The position numbers and the translations under genes are program-made. Positions 56,147-64,000 of a DNA stretch of 64,000 bases are shown here, piece by piece (within the stretch, counting starts at the first letter, position 1; each line of letters begins with the position of its first letter). The DNA is from Sneathiella sedimenti (GTDB lineage: Bacteria; Pseudomonadota; Alphaproteobacteria; Sneathiellales; Sneathiellaceae). The notes under the pieces are model-generated. The model was given only the letters and a program-made list of their open reading frames with translations, searched no databases and was not told the DNA's origin. Where the stretch lies: contig NZ_JAFLNC010000003.1 in the NCBI RefSeq assembly GCF_017313765.1, forward strand, positions 186,001-250,000, written 5' to 3'.

Positions 56147-56626
56147 CTAGCCCCTTATGTGGAGGATGCACATAAGAGTGAACAGGCGCCGCGCCGTATC
56201 GAAATCTGTCTCCGCTTTGTCCTTCAGTCGCTCTTTCAGGAGTTCCGATCCCTCGTTGTGGAGGCCGCGCCGTCCCATATCGATGGCCTCGATCTTTGAC
56301 GGGGACGCGGATTTAATCGCATCGAAGTAGCTCTCGCAAACGTGAAAATAGTCCTTGATGATGCGGCGAAAGGAAATTACCGGCAACGGAATGCGCACGA
56401 GTTCTGTGGAGTCGTCCTCCGTGCGGATATCAAATATCAGCCGGTTATCCTCGATACTAAGATGGAGCGAATAGGGGCCATCATTTTCATATCCGTTTAC
56501 GATAAAGCTGTTCTGATCGAGAATGTCGAAGATGGCCACTTTGCGCTCATGTTCAATATCCGCGTTGCGGCGAACAACCGTTTTTTCGTCGAGGGCAATT
56601 TTTGCGATATGCTGTGTGTCGGGCAT
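56147..56626 (-). CDS. UPF0262 family protein
   Basis: A 159-residue protein of the alphaproteobacterial UPF0262 family (IEHERKVAIFDILDQNSFIV; YSLHLSIEDNRLIFDIR; AIDMGRRGLHNEGSELL). The function is unknown. The order hisD, UPF0262, phosphatase, infA is conserved in many alphaproteobacteria, which strengthens the call. Confidence 0.9.
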   Translation of the reverse strand: MPDTQHIAKIALDEKTVVRRNADIEHERKVAIFDILDQNSFIVNGYENDGPYSLHLSIEDNRLIFDIRTEDDSTELVRIPLPVISFRRIIKDYFHVCESYFDAIKSASPSKIEAIDMGRRGLHNEGSELLKERLKDKAETDFDTARRLFTLMCILHIRG

Positions 56627-56654
56627 GTCTATGTGGCTCCTTTACACAGTATTT

Positions 56655-57947
56655 CTAGTTTAACCGGATTGAGACGGAAAGGGCGTGTGCTCCCAGTCCC
56701 TCTGATTCCGCTAACGCAATTGCCGCCGGTCCGATTTTTTGGAGGCTGGCCGCATCCAGCTTCATTAGAGATGTCCGTTTGACGAAATCCAGTGTTGAGA
56801 GGCCCGAAGAAAACCGTGCCGTGCGAGAGGTTGGCAGCACGTGGTTCGGTCCAGCGATATAATCGCCAATGGCCTCAGGGCTGTAACGCCCAAGGAAAAT
56901 GGCGCCAGCATGCCGAATTTCGGCGGCAAGGCCTTCCGGATCCTCAACGCAAAGCTCCAGATGTTCTGGCGCAATCCGGTCAACAAGCTTTGGTGCCTCG
57001 GCCATTTCCTTCACCGTGATGACGGCGCCGTAATCCTGCCAGCTCGCTCTCGCAATTTCCGCGCGGCCTAAACTCGCAAGGTGGCTTTCGATCGCCGCTT
57101 CAACAGCGGCGCCAAAGGCCTCGTCATCCGTTATCAGGACGCTTTGGGCAACCGGGTCATGTTCCGCCTGACTTAACAGGTCTGCGGCAATCCACGCCGG
57201 ATCATTCAGGTTGTCTGCAACCACCAGGATTTCCGACGGGCCCGCGATCATATCGATACCGACGGTCCCGAAAACCTGCTTCTTGGCGCTTGCGACATAG
57301 GCATTTCCCGGGCCGACGATCTTGTCGACAGGCGCAATGGTTTCCGTGCCATAGGCGAGCGCCGCAACAGCCTGCGCCCCGCCGATACGATATATTTCAT
57401 CGACCCCGCAGAGGTCCGCCGCCGCCAGAACCATCGGGTTGATATCGCCGTCCGGCATCGGCACAACCATCACCAGGCGTGACGCGCCGGCGACTTTTGC
57501 CGGTATTGCGTTCATCAAGACAGAAGAAGGATAGGTCGCCCGGCCGCCCGGCACATAGAGGCCAATATTCTCGATTGCCGTCCAGCGGTAACCAAGCGAG
57601 ACACCGGCGTCATCCTGATACATCTGGTCTGCTGGCAGTTGACGGCGGTGATAGTCCTCAATGCGGACTGCCGCAGTTTTCAGGGCCTCAAGTGTTGTCT
57701 GGTCACATGAGGCTACCGCTTCTTTTATTTCTGCGTCCGTTACCCGCAGCTTAGAAGCATCTTCGAGATCCAGCCGATCAAATTTCCGGGTGTAGTCAAG
57801 GAGCGCAGCGTCGCCCCGCGCACGGACATCGGCGAGGATATCCGCTGCAACCGCGTCGACATTCCTGTCTTCGTCGCGCTTTTGATTGAGAAGGGCGGTG
57901 AAGGACTTCTCAAAATCTGCGCTTTTTGAATTTAGTTTAAGCGGCAT
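56655..57947 (-). CDS. hisD: histidinol dehydrogenase
   Basis: A 430-residue enzyme catalysing the last two steps of histidine synthesis (histidinol to histidine with NAD+). The sequence shows [20 protein letters not shown], the central [16 protein letters not shown] and [16 protein letters not shown], and the C-terminal [18 protein letters not shown]. It overlaps the hisG 3' end by 11 bp, so the two are co-translated. Confidence 0.96.
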   Translation of the reverse strand: MPLKLNSKSADFEKSFTALLNQKRDEDRNVDAVAADILADVRARGDAALLDYTRKFDRLDLEDASKLRVTDAEIKEAVASCDQTTLEALKTAAVRIEDYHRRQLPADQMYQDDAGVSLGYRWTAIENIGLYVPGGRATYPSSVLMNAIPAKVAGASRLVMVVPMPDGDINPMVLAAADLCGVDEIYRIGGAQAVAALAYGTETIAPVDKIVGPGNAYVASAKKQVFGTVGIDMIAGPSEILVVADNLNDPAWIAADLLSQAEHDPVAQSVLITDDEAFGAAVEAAIESHLASLGRAEIARASWQDYGAVITVKEMAEAPKLVDRIAPEHLELCVEDPEGLAAEIRHAGAIFLGRYSPEAIGDYIAGPNHVLPTSRTARFSSGLSTLDFVKRTSLMKLDAASLQKIGPAAIALAESEGLGAHALSVSIRLN

Positions 57948-58599
57948 TGACGACCTCTCGAAACTTTTCTATCCAGCCGTTCAATTCGACGGACCGAGTT
58001 TTGAGGGCAGCCCGATTGACAACGAGGCGAGAGGTTATATCAAGTATTTTCTCAACCTCGACCAGTCCATTAGCTTCCAGCGTTGCTCCTGTAGAGACAA
58101 GATCAACGATCCGCCGGCAAAGCCCGAGGCCCGGTGCCAGTTCCATCGCCCCGGAGAGCTTTATGCATTCCGCCTGAATGCCGGCTTCGGCAAAGAATTT
58201 GTGGGTCAGGTTCGGATATTTTGTTGCGATACGGATATGACTCCAGCGGCTGGGATCACGATCCTCTTCAAGCTCTTTCGGCTGTGCGACGGCAATATGG
58301 CAGTGACCAATATCGAGATCGACCGGCGCATAAATCTCTGGATAGTCGAATTCCAGCAAAACGTCATTGCCGGCCACGCCAAGCTGCGCCGCCCCGAAAG
58401 CAACAAATGTCGCGACATCGAATGACCGGACGCGAATGATAGAAATATGGGGATGATTTGTCCGGAATTGCAGCAGGCGGCTTGCCGGATCGTCAAATGC
58501 CGGCTCGGGTTCAATCCCGGCGGCACGGATCAACGGCATAACCTCTTTCAGTATCCGGCCCTTGGGCAGGGCAATGACCAACTCTTCACTTGATGGCAC
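57937..58599 (-). CDS. hisG: ATP phosphoribosyltransferase, short form
   Basis: A 220-residue catalytic subunit of the first step of histidine synthesis; its size means it needs the HisZ regulatory subunit, which is not in the window. Motifs: [29 protein letters not shown] and [15 protein letters not shown] (PRPP-binding loop). The frame extends to 58653 inside the DUF2948 gene, but GTG 58599 follows TGGAG at good spacing and matches the typical short HisG start. Confidence 0.93.
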   Translation of the reverse strand: MPSSEELVIALPKGRILKEVMPLIRAAGIEPEPAFDDPASRLLQFRTNHPHISIIRVRSFDVATFVAFGAAQLGVAGNDVLLEFDYPEIYAPVDLDIGHCHIAVAQPKELEEDRDPSRWSHIRIATKYPNLTHKFFAEAGIQAECIKLSGAMELAPGLGLCRRIVDLVSTGATLEANGLVEVEKILDITSRLVVNRAALKTRSVELNGWIEKFREVVNAA

Positions 58600-58618
58600 G
58601 CAATTGCTCCATTCTTTT

Positions 58619-59086
58619 TCAGGTTTCCTGTTCCGTAAACGGAGCGTCGTCATGCCCGGGCTTTCGCTCGGTAGTCCAAGGCTCCCCCGTATCAGTCAGG
58701 GTTACATTAATACATTCCATCGTCAGGCAAAGGGTGCCACCCCCGGCAAAATTAAGACAGATTTCCGCTTGGCCAGCTTCTCCGAGATGTGTCGAAAGAC
58801 TGAGCAATTCAAGCACTTCCGTCGGATTATTCTGGGAAACCCCGACGGCTTTGACCCTCATTACATCGCCAAAATACAAGCCAGAGCGAATGCGGAACCA
58901 ACTGTCCTCTTTTTCGGGGCCGTTGGTCACATCCTCCCATTTGAAGCGGGAACCCATGACAGTAAAGGCCCGTGCGGATTTCAGGTAGCTCATTTCTCCC
59001 GGGCTTGTGATCATCCCTTCCAGCGCTGCGGAGAGGATTTCCATATCCTCAATTTCAGCCGCAATAAGTTTCAGGGATTTGGGCAT
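58619..59086 (-). CDS. DUF2948 family protein
   Basis: A 155-residue protein of the alphaproteobacterial DUF2948 family ([40 protein letters not shown]). The function is unknown; the gene sits conservedly between murA and hisG. It lies 27 bp after murA and ends 20 bp before the hisG start. Confidence 0.88.
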   Translation of the reverse strand: MPKSLKLIAAEIEDMEILSAALEGMITSPGEMSYLKSARAFTVMGSRFKWEDVTNGPEKEDSWFRIRSGLYFGDVMRVKAVGVSQNNPTEVLELLSLSTHLGEAGQAEICLNFAGGGTLCLTMECINVTLTDTGEPWTTERKPGHDDAPFTEQET

Positions 59087-59112
59087 CTCGTTATCCTGTG
59101 CTCACTTTTCGT

Positions 59113-60405
59113 TCAACTCGCATGAATTCGCTCAATGTCGGCGCCGCAGGCGGCCAGTTTTTCTTCTAACCGTTCATACCCTCGATCCAGATGGTATACA
59201 CGGTTGATAACCGTTTCTCCCCTCGCTGCCAAGCCCGCAAGCACCAAAGAGACGGACGCACGCAGATCGGTTGCCATTACCGGCGCCCCGACAAGATGAT
59301 CCACACCCCGAACCAGGGCCGAATGTCCATGCACTGTAATGTTCGCGCCAAGGCGTGCCAATTCAGGAACATGCATAAACCGATTTTCAAAAATCGTCTC
59401 TGTTATCATCGCGGCCCCATCGGCAACCGTCATCAAGGCCATGAACTGTGCCTGCATGTCCGTTGGATATCCAGGGTAGGGCAGGGTCATGATGTCGACG
59501 CCATGAATAGTTCCACTTTCATGGGAGACAATAAAACCATTTGCTGTCTCTTCAACATCAGCCCCGGCTTCGATCAGTACATCCAAAACGGAACGGATCA
59601 ACTCAGGGTCCGTGTTGGTCAGCTCAACCTTGCCCCCGGTAATGACAGCGGCGATCGCATAGGTGCCCGTTTCGATCCTGTCCGGCATCACCCGATAGCT
59701 TGTGCCATGCAGTTTATCGACGCCATGAATGACAAGTCTTTCCGTACCTTCACCCTCGATATTGGCGCCCATTTGCTGAAGTAGGCGAACGAGATCGGAA
59801 ATCTCAGGCTCCTTCGCGGCGTTCTCAAGGATCGTTGTCCCCTTGGCGAGGGAGGCGGCCATCAGCAAATTTTCGGTCGCGCCAACGGAGACGGTTTCAA
59901 AACGGATTTCCGCGCCCTTCAAGCCGTGCGGAGCTTCGGCCTCCATATAACCACCGGCAATGGTAATATTTGCCCCCATCTGTTCTAGCCCGCTGATATG
60001 CAGGTTCATTGGACGGGTGCCAATGGCGCATCCGCCGGGCAGGGAGACCCTTGCCTTGCCGATACGGGCGAGCAGCGGACCCATGACCAGGGCCCCAGCC
60101 CTCATTTTCCGAACGATGTCATAGGGCGCTTCAGTATTGGTGATCGATTTTGCATTGATCGAGAGAGAGCGTCCGTCGCTTCCGCCGCCATTGGCGCTTT
60201 GCCCGTTCATAACAGCGGTCGCACCATGCTGACAAAGCAATGTGATGAGCGTCGAGATATCTGCCACATGCGGCAGATTGGAAAGGGTGAGGGTGTCTTC
60301 TGTCAGGAGACTGGCGACCATCAGCGGCAGCGCCGCGTTTTTCGCGCCGCTGATCTCAATTTTTCCCTGAAGCGGTTTTCCACCTCTAATGCGAATGCTA
60401 TCCAT
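59113..60405 (-). CDS. murA: UDP-N-acetylglucosamine 1-carboxyvinyltransferase
   Basis: A 430-residue enzyme that adds enolpyruvate to UDP-GlcNAc, the committed step of peptidoglycan synthesis. Features: [20 protein letters not shown], catalytic Cys126 in [11 protein letters not shown] (the fosfomycin-reactive residue), and [20 protein letters not shown]. First gene of the murA to yacG block. Confidence 0.97.
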   Translation of the reverse strand: MDSIRIRGGKPLQGKIEISGAKNAALPLMVASLLTEDTLTLSNLPHVADISTLITLLCQHGATAVMNGQSANGGGSDGRSLSINAKSITNTEAPYDIVRKMRAGALVMGPLLARIGKARVSLPGGCAIGTRPMNLHISGLEQMGANITIAGGYMEAEAPHGLKGAEIRFETVSVGATENLLMAASLAKGTTILENAAKEPEISDLVRLLQQMGANIEGEGTERLVIHGVDKLHGTSYRVMPDRIETGTYAIAAVITGGKVELTNTDPELIRSVLDVLIEAGADVEETANGFIVSHESGTIHGVDIMTLPYPGYPTDMQAQFMALMTVADGAAMITETIFENRFMHVPELARLGANITVHGHSALVRGVDHLVGAPVMATDLRASVSLVLAGLAARGETVINRVYHLDRGYERLEEKLAACGADIERIHAS

Positions 60406-60593
60406 ACTGAAATTCTCTTTAATATTCTGCCCACCTACAGCGGGTCAATTTCCGATTGCGGTGATATGGCCATAAAATTTGTCAAAAGAGCGGCTCTTAT
60501 CTCATTTTTCATAGGAAAGGAAAGAGTATAAGGCATATTGATTCTGTCATTACTTGATGCTCACATCATCAATCAAATGCTTTCCGCGCGATA

Positions 60594-61148
60594 TTATAGT
60601 CTGGGAAGTGTAACGCCTTCCTGGCCCATATATTTACCGGCGCGGTCCTTATAGGAAACCTCGCAGGGCTCGTTCCCTTTCAGGAAAAGGAACTGGCAGG
60701 CGCCCTCATTTGCGTAAATCTTTGCAGGCAGCGGCGTCGTATTCGAAAATTCAAGGGTAACATGCCCCTCCCACTCGGGTTCCAGTGGCGTGACATTGAC
60801 GATGATTCCGCAGCGGGCATATGTAGATTTACCAAGGCAAATTACGAGAACGTCACGCGGAATTCGAAAATACTCGACGGTGCGGGCAAGAACGAAAGAA
60901 TTCGGTGGAATAACGCACACATCGGTTTTTCTGTCGACAAAACTGGTGCTGGAGAACGCTTTTGGGTCCACGGTTGCCGAATCGATGTTAGTGAAAATCT
61001 TGAATTCATCAGAGACCCGCGCGTCGTAGCCATAAGATGAAAGGCCATAGGAGATGGTTCCCTCTCGTTTCTGGCTCTCCACAAAAGGCTCAATCATCTG
61101 CGTTTCAAGGGCTTGTGACCTGATCCATTTATCGGACAGAATGGACAT
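60594..61148 (-). CDS. dcd: dCTP deaminase
   Basis: A 184-residue nucleotide deaminase converting dCTP to dUTP. Motifs: [40 protein letters not shown] with the catalytic Glu ([20 protein letters not shown]) and [10 protein letters not shown]. It stands 188 bp upstream of murA on the same strand and is full length. Confidence 0.95.
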   Translation of the reverse strand: MSILSDKWIRSQALETQMIEPFVESQKREGTISYGLSSYGYDARVSDEFKIFTNIDSATVDPKAFSSTSFVDRKTDVCVIPPNSFVLARTVEYFRIPRDVLVICLGKSTYARCGIIVNVTPLEPEWEGHVTLEFSNTTPLPAKIYANEGACQFLFLKGNEPCEVSYKDRAGKYMGQEGVTLPRL

Positions 61149-61233
61149 ACTAAATTTCTCCGCTCAAACAGCCTAATTTGACCGGCATACTACAGACTGT
61201 GGCTTTGCGGGCCAAGATTTAATGCTTGATTGG

Positions 61234-61407
61234 TTAATCGGTCAGTCGGTCACGGTTCTTGATGGCGTCTGGGGCGGCCGTTCCGCGATTACGCTGCAAA
61301 TCTTTGCGTTTTCGTAAGTTGTTCCGTAATTCCGCAGCGAGACGCTCGGCTTTCTCCGCCTTTTGCCGTTCCTTGGAAGTCTTGCTATCCGTTTTATGCT
61401 CGGTCAT
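61234..61407 (-). CDS. small basic protein, unknown function
   Basis: A 57-residue charged, helical protein (MTEHKTDSKTSKERQKAEKA, ERLAAELRNNLRKRKDLQRN). Short Lys/Arg-rich proteins with this ERLAAxLRxNLxKRK pattern are widespread in alphaproteobacteria near tRNA or murA loci. The ribosome site is weak, so the call rests on the family-like pattern and the position upstream of dcd. Confidence 0.6.
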   Translation of the reverse strand: MTEHKTDSKTSKERQKAEKAERLAAELRNNLRKRKDLQRNRGTAAPDAIKNRDRLTD

Positions 61408-61519
61408 GTGTTCGCGCCAGACAATTTATTCACCGTTTCAATAAACCGTATTTTCCGTTTACGCAAATAATCAAAAAATGGGAGCCGAATGGCTCCCCAG
61501 TTTGTAAATCGCAATTTTG

Positions 61520-61790
61520 TTATTGTTTAGCTGATCGCGCTGCCGTCTTTGCGCGTGATACCAGTATCGTTGACCTGGGGACGGCTGTGCCGCCGTCCGG
61601 ATAGTGGCTATTCCCTTTTTCGCCGGGATGCTGGATAGCGACGAAGACGGTCTTCCTGTCGGCACTCCAGGCGAAGCCTGTAACTTCGCTTTCTTGCGGC
61701 CCCACAAGGAAACGCTTGATCTCTCCGGTTTCCGGGTCGGCGAGCAGCATTTGGTTGCTGCCCATTCCGGCGAGGACAAAGAGGCTTCAT
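61520..61790 (-). pseudogene. PhoX/DUF839 phosphatase C-terminal remnant
   Basis: About 85 codons on the minus strand match the end of DUF839/PhoX-type proteins: GSNQMLLADPETGEIKRFLV, GPQESEVTGFAWSADRKTVF, VAIQHPGEKGNSHYPDGGTA and VPRSTILV. The 5' part changes frame (SLFVLAGMGSNQ) and no upstream domain exists, so only a fragment of a gene of some 600 codons remains, between dcd and tRNA-Thr. Confidence 0.75.
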
Positions 61791-61902
61791 TACAAACCGC
61801 CGACCACGTGATCTGAATTGCCGGGGTTTTTTACCTTATCCGATGAAACTCTTTGACATGGTTTGAAATCCCTATATATTCCGCCGCGTTCGCACCCATT
61901 TT

Positions 61903-61977
<75 letters not shown>

Positions 61978-62121
61978 TTAGGCCCAGACTCTGGCTGCGA
62001 TAATTTTCCCCCATCGTAATATCTTTTTAAGACCATCAATTGTATTGTTTGTATGACATAAGCTGCAACCTGGGTGGAGGTGCCCGCAAGAGGCGACGCG
62101 TTCGCGTGTTAAGAGATTTTT

Positions 62122-63357
62122 ATGGCGTCTAAAGAAAAGTTTTTATTCCTAGAGCCTCTACGGGGCATTTTCGCGCTTGTCGTTGTTTTCGTGCATGGCG
62201 ATGTTGTCGGACACACGTCCTTCTTATTGGGGGGCATGTTTTTTGAAAACAGCAGGATGTTAATCGACCTGTTTTTTCAATTGAGCGGATTTGTAATTGC
62301 CTACAACTATGCTGACCGCATCCACAGTTTTTCTTCTGCTGCTGTATTTCAGTTCAACAGGTTGCTGAGAGTTTATCCGCTCCATATCGTAACATTTTTG
62401 GTTTTTGCGGTAGGATTTCCCTTTATTAAGTTTATCAAGGATTTGGTGACCGGGAAAACAGGAGATCAGTCCGCGTTTTCTAATTTTGATTTTTCCGGTG
62501 TTTGGAACGAGCTTTTTTCTTTTAATGAAGAAGCAAAAGTTTGTCTGAGCCATAGTTTTACCAGCTTTGATGCCTCAGAGTTTATCAACAATATACTTCT
62601 GACAAACGGCATTTTCGAAAAATGCCTGAGCTATAACTATCCGAGCTGGTCGGTATCTATCGAGTTTTATACCTATGCCACATTCGCACTGATCTTCTTT
62701 CTCTTTGCGTCCAAGCCGTTAAGAATTGTTACGAGCATCGTGCTTGTTATTGCTTCGGGATTAATTCTGTATTTTACAAATAGCGTTTATCCAGAAACTC
62801 AAACTGCAATATTCAGATGCATGTATTCTTATTATTTGGGTGTTCTGCTATTTTATATTTATAATAATTTCAAATTAAACGTGGCGCCAGTATTTGTTTA
62901 CTTGAGTTTTATCTTAATGTTCACATGCTGGTATTATGGAAATTTTGTCTCTAGCTTACTGACGCCATTCACCTATTCATTTATCTTTCTATCATTATTG
63001 TGGTCGGGTGACTCGATAATAAAAAGGATTTTGAGTGCACCAAAACTGGTGTTTCTCGGGACTGTAAGTTACGGAATTTATATGATCCATGCGGCCGTAT
63101 ATTATGCAATTGCGCTCGTGATGGAAAAAATATTCATGTACCGAATGGTTGAAGATCCAGAGACAGGTAATCCATATTTGCTGGTGGATCCAATGTTAGG
63201 GACGGCATTGTTGCTGTTAGGCATGGTCCTTACAGTTTACCTGGCGCATTTAAGTTACCGATATCTGGAAACGCCGTTCAACAATATGAGAATACGAATG
63301 CCGTCGGTCTCAAAAAAAATCAAAGACAGGCAATCTGTTGGCTCAAACATATCCTAG
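62122..63357 (+). CDS. acyltransferase 3 family membrane protein (OafA-like)
   Basis: A 411-residue integral membrane protein with about ten transmembrane segments. It has the family start LEPLRGIFALVVVFVHG and the catalytic-type motif RLLRVYPLH, then a late MIHAAVYYAIAL segment. These enzymes O-acetylate sugars of surface polysaccharides or other lipids. The sequence is AT-rich relative to its neighbours and follows tRNA-Thr by 145 bp, which suggests horizontal gain. No sugar-transferase genes are visible nearby. Confidence 0.88.
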   Translation: MASKEKFLFLEPLRGIFALVVVFVHGDVVGHTSFLLGGMFFENSRMLIDLFFQLSGFVIAYNYADRIHSFSSAAVFQFNRLLRVYPLHIVTFLVFAVGFPFIKFIKDLVTGKTGDQSAFSNFDFSGVWNELFSFNEEAKVCLSHSFTSFDASEFINNILLTNGIFEKCLSYNYPSWSVSIEFYTYATFALIFFLFASKPLRIVTSIVLVIASGLILYFTNSVYPETQTAIFRCMYSYYLGVLLFYIYNNFKLNVAPVFVYLSFILMFTCWYYGNFVSSLLTPFTYSFIFLSLLWSGDSIIKRILSAPKLVFLGTVSYGIYMIHAAVYYAIALVMEKIFMYRMVEDPETGNPYLLVDPMLGTALLLLGMVLTVYLAHLSYRYLETPFNNMRIRMPSVSKKIKDRQSVGSNIS

Positions 63358-63481
63358 TTCCGAGACCTGAAAACCTAGACGTTGAAATCGCTGCTGGTTG
63401 ATGCGGACTGCGTGCTATAAAATGAATGGTAAATTGTATCTGGCGGACAATTCACCATTTTAGTTAAGGGCATCAGTTCAA

Positions 63482-64000
63482 ATGCGCAAATTACCTGTCT
63501 TACTTATCCTCGTCGGATTAGGCCTGATCGGCTGGGTTGGGTATGACTACACCACCAGCGGGGAGGAGATTGCACGGTTTGAACTGGCAGGTGAGGCGGG
63601 AAGCACGGATCTCATTAGTCTTGAACCCTCCTTGAATTCGATGCGGGCACTGTTGAGTGTGACGTATGAAATCGAGCTTTTGGCTGGCAGTGCGACCGCA
63701 TTCGACTATTCCATAATGATGACCGGACCAGGCAGCCTGACTGTGTTCACTGCAGAGGGGCAGCAACGGGATAAACGTGATGACAATACCCCCGAATATG
63801 CGACAAAAACATCGGAACAGGTCATTAAAACATTTGCAGTTCCGGCACCCGGCGAATATTTATTGGACTGGCGGATTGTGCCGGATAAAGCCAGGATTAC
63901 CAGCAGGTCGATTTCCCTTCGGCGAAATGTAGAGCCCTTGAGAATTCCGTACCTGATTGCGGGAGTAGCATGTTTTGGCCTTGGCGTTCTTCTCCTGATT
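63482..64000 (+). CDS. hypothetical membrane protein, 3' end outside window
   Basis: The frame from ATG 63482 is open to the window end (173 codons). It starts with a membrane segment (LPVLLILVGLGLIGWVGYDY), followed by a beta-rich extracytoplasmic domain of about 125 residues (ELLAGSATAFDYSIMMTGPG; FAVPAPGEYLLDWRIVP) and a second membrane segment (LIAGVACFGLGVLLLI). No known family is recognised. The layout suggests a membrane-anchored periplasmic sensor or envelope protein. Confidence 0.65.
   Translation, partial: MRKLPVLLILVGLGLIGWVGYDYTTSGEEIARFELAGEAGSTDLISLEPSLNSMRALLSVTYEIELLAGSATAFDYSIMMTGPGSLTVFTAEGQQRDKRDDNTPEYATKTSEQVIKTFAVPAPGEYLLDWRIVPDKARITSRSISLRRNVEPLRIPYLIAGVACFGLGVLLLI

Noticed and set aside
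57886-59125. Long plus-strand ORFs opposite hisG, hisD and DUF2948
   Set aside because: They are shadows of conserved core genes on the minus strand with no protein family match that I can see.

Overview
The window looks like a chromosome segment of an alphaproteobacterium of moderate GC content. The strongest clue is the conserved block at 52.7-61.4 kb (murA, a DUF2948 gene, hisG, hisD, UPF0262, a low-molecular-weight phosphatase, infA, maf, rng, yacG, tRNA-Phe), an order typical of Rhodospirillales- and Rhizobiales-like genomes. A rhizobial-type glycerol ABC transporter, TAXI/TRAP transport genes and many class III adenylate cyclases agree with this. I cannot name the genus.

Layout. 0-1.4 kb: end of an alpha/beta hydrolase gene and a dienelactone-hydrolase-like gene. 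1.4-7.4 kb (minus): six-gene glycerol ABC transporter operon. 8-12.4 kb: hotdog thioesterase, a murein pair (DUF882 peptidase and L,D-transpeptidase) and an Old Yellow Enzyme. 12.9-20.1 kb: signalling block with a histidine kinase, two response regulators (one fused to an adenylate cyclase) and two further cyclases. 20.3-25.5 kb: IclR regulator, CaiB-type CoA-transferase and a TAXI/TRAP transporter. 25.6-37.1 kb: a LacI-regulated catabolic module (FAH-family enzyme, alpha/beta hydrolase, amidohydrolase, cysteine hydrolase, urea/amide-type ABC transporter, aldo-keto reductase) with two matching palindromic operators. 37.6-42.8 kb: a TetR-controlled group (exported cysteine hydrolase, AhpD-like protein, DUF1348, flavin disulfide oxidoreductase, YHS protein) with a 34-bp dyad operator.

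43.7-52.8 kb appears to be a decayed integrative element in tRNA-Phe. A displaced 3' piece of the tRNA lies at the left end and the intact gene at the right, sharing a 37-bp identical direct repeat; a tyrosine-recombinase remnant lies inside. The cargo is an AraC regulator and a five-gene aromatic pathway: class A flavin monooxygenase, PcpA/LinE-like hydroquinone ring-cleaving dioxygenase, small Rieske protein, maleylacetate reductase and fused 3-oxoacid CoA-transferase. Together these would turn a phenol through a hydroquinone and maleylacetate into 3-oxoadipyl-CoA. This is the most interesting system in the window.

The right end holds dcd, a small basic protein gene, a PhoX remnant, tRNA-Thr, an acyltransferase-3 gene and an unfinished membrane-protein gene. 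Degenerate genes are frequent (ThDP enzyme, nitronate monooxygenase, integrase, PhoX, thioesterase tail), so the accessory parts have seen repeated gain and loss.
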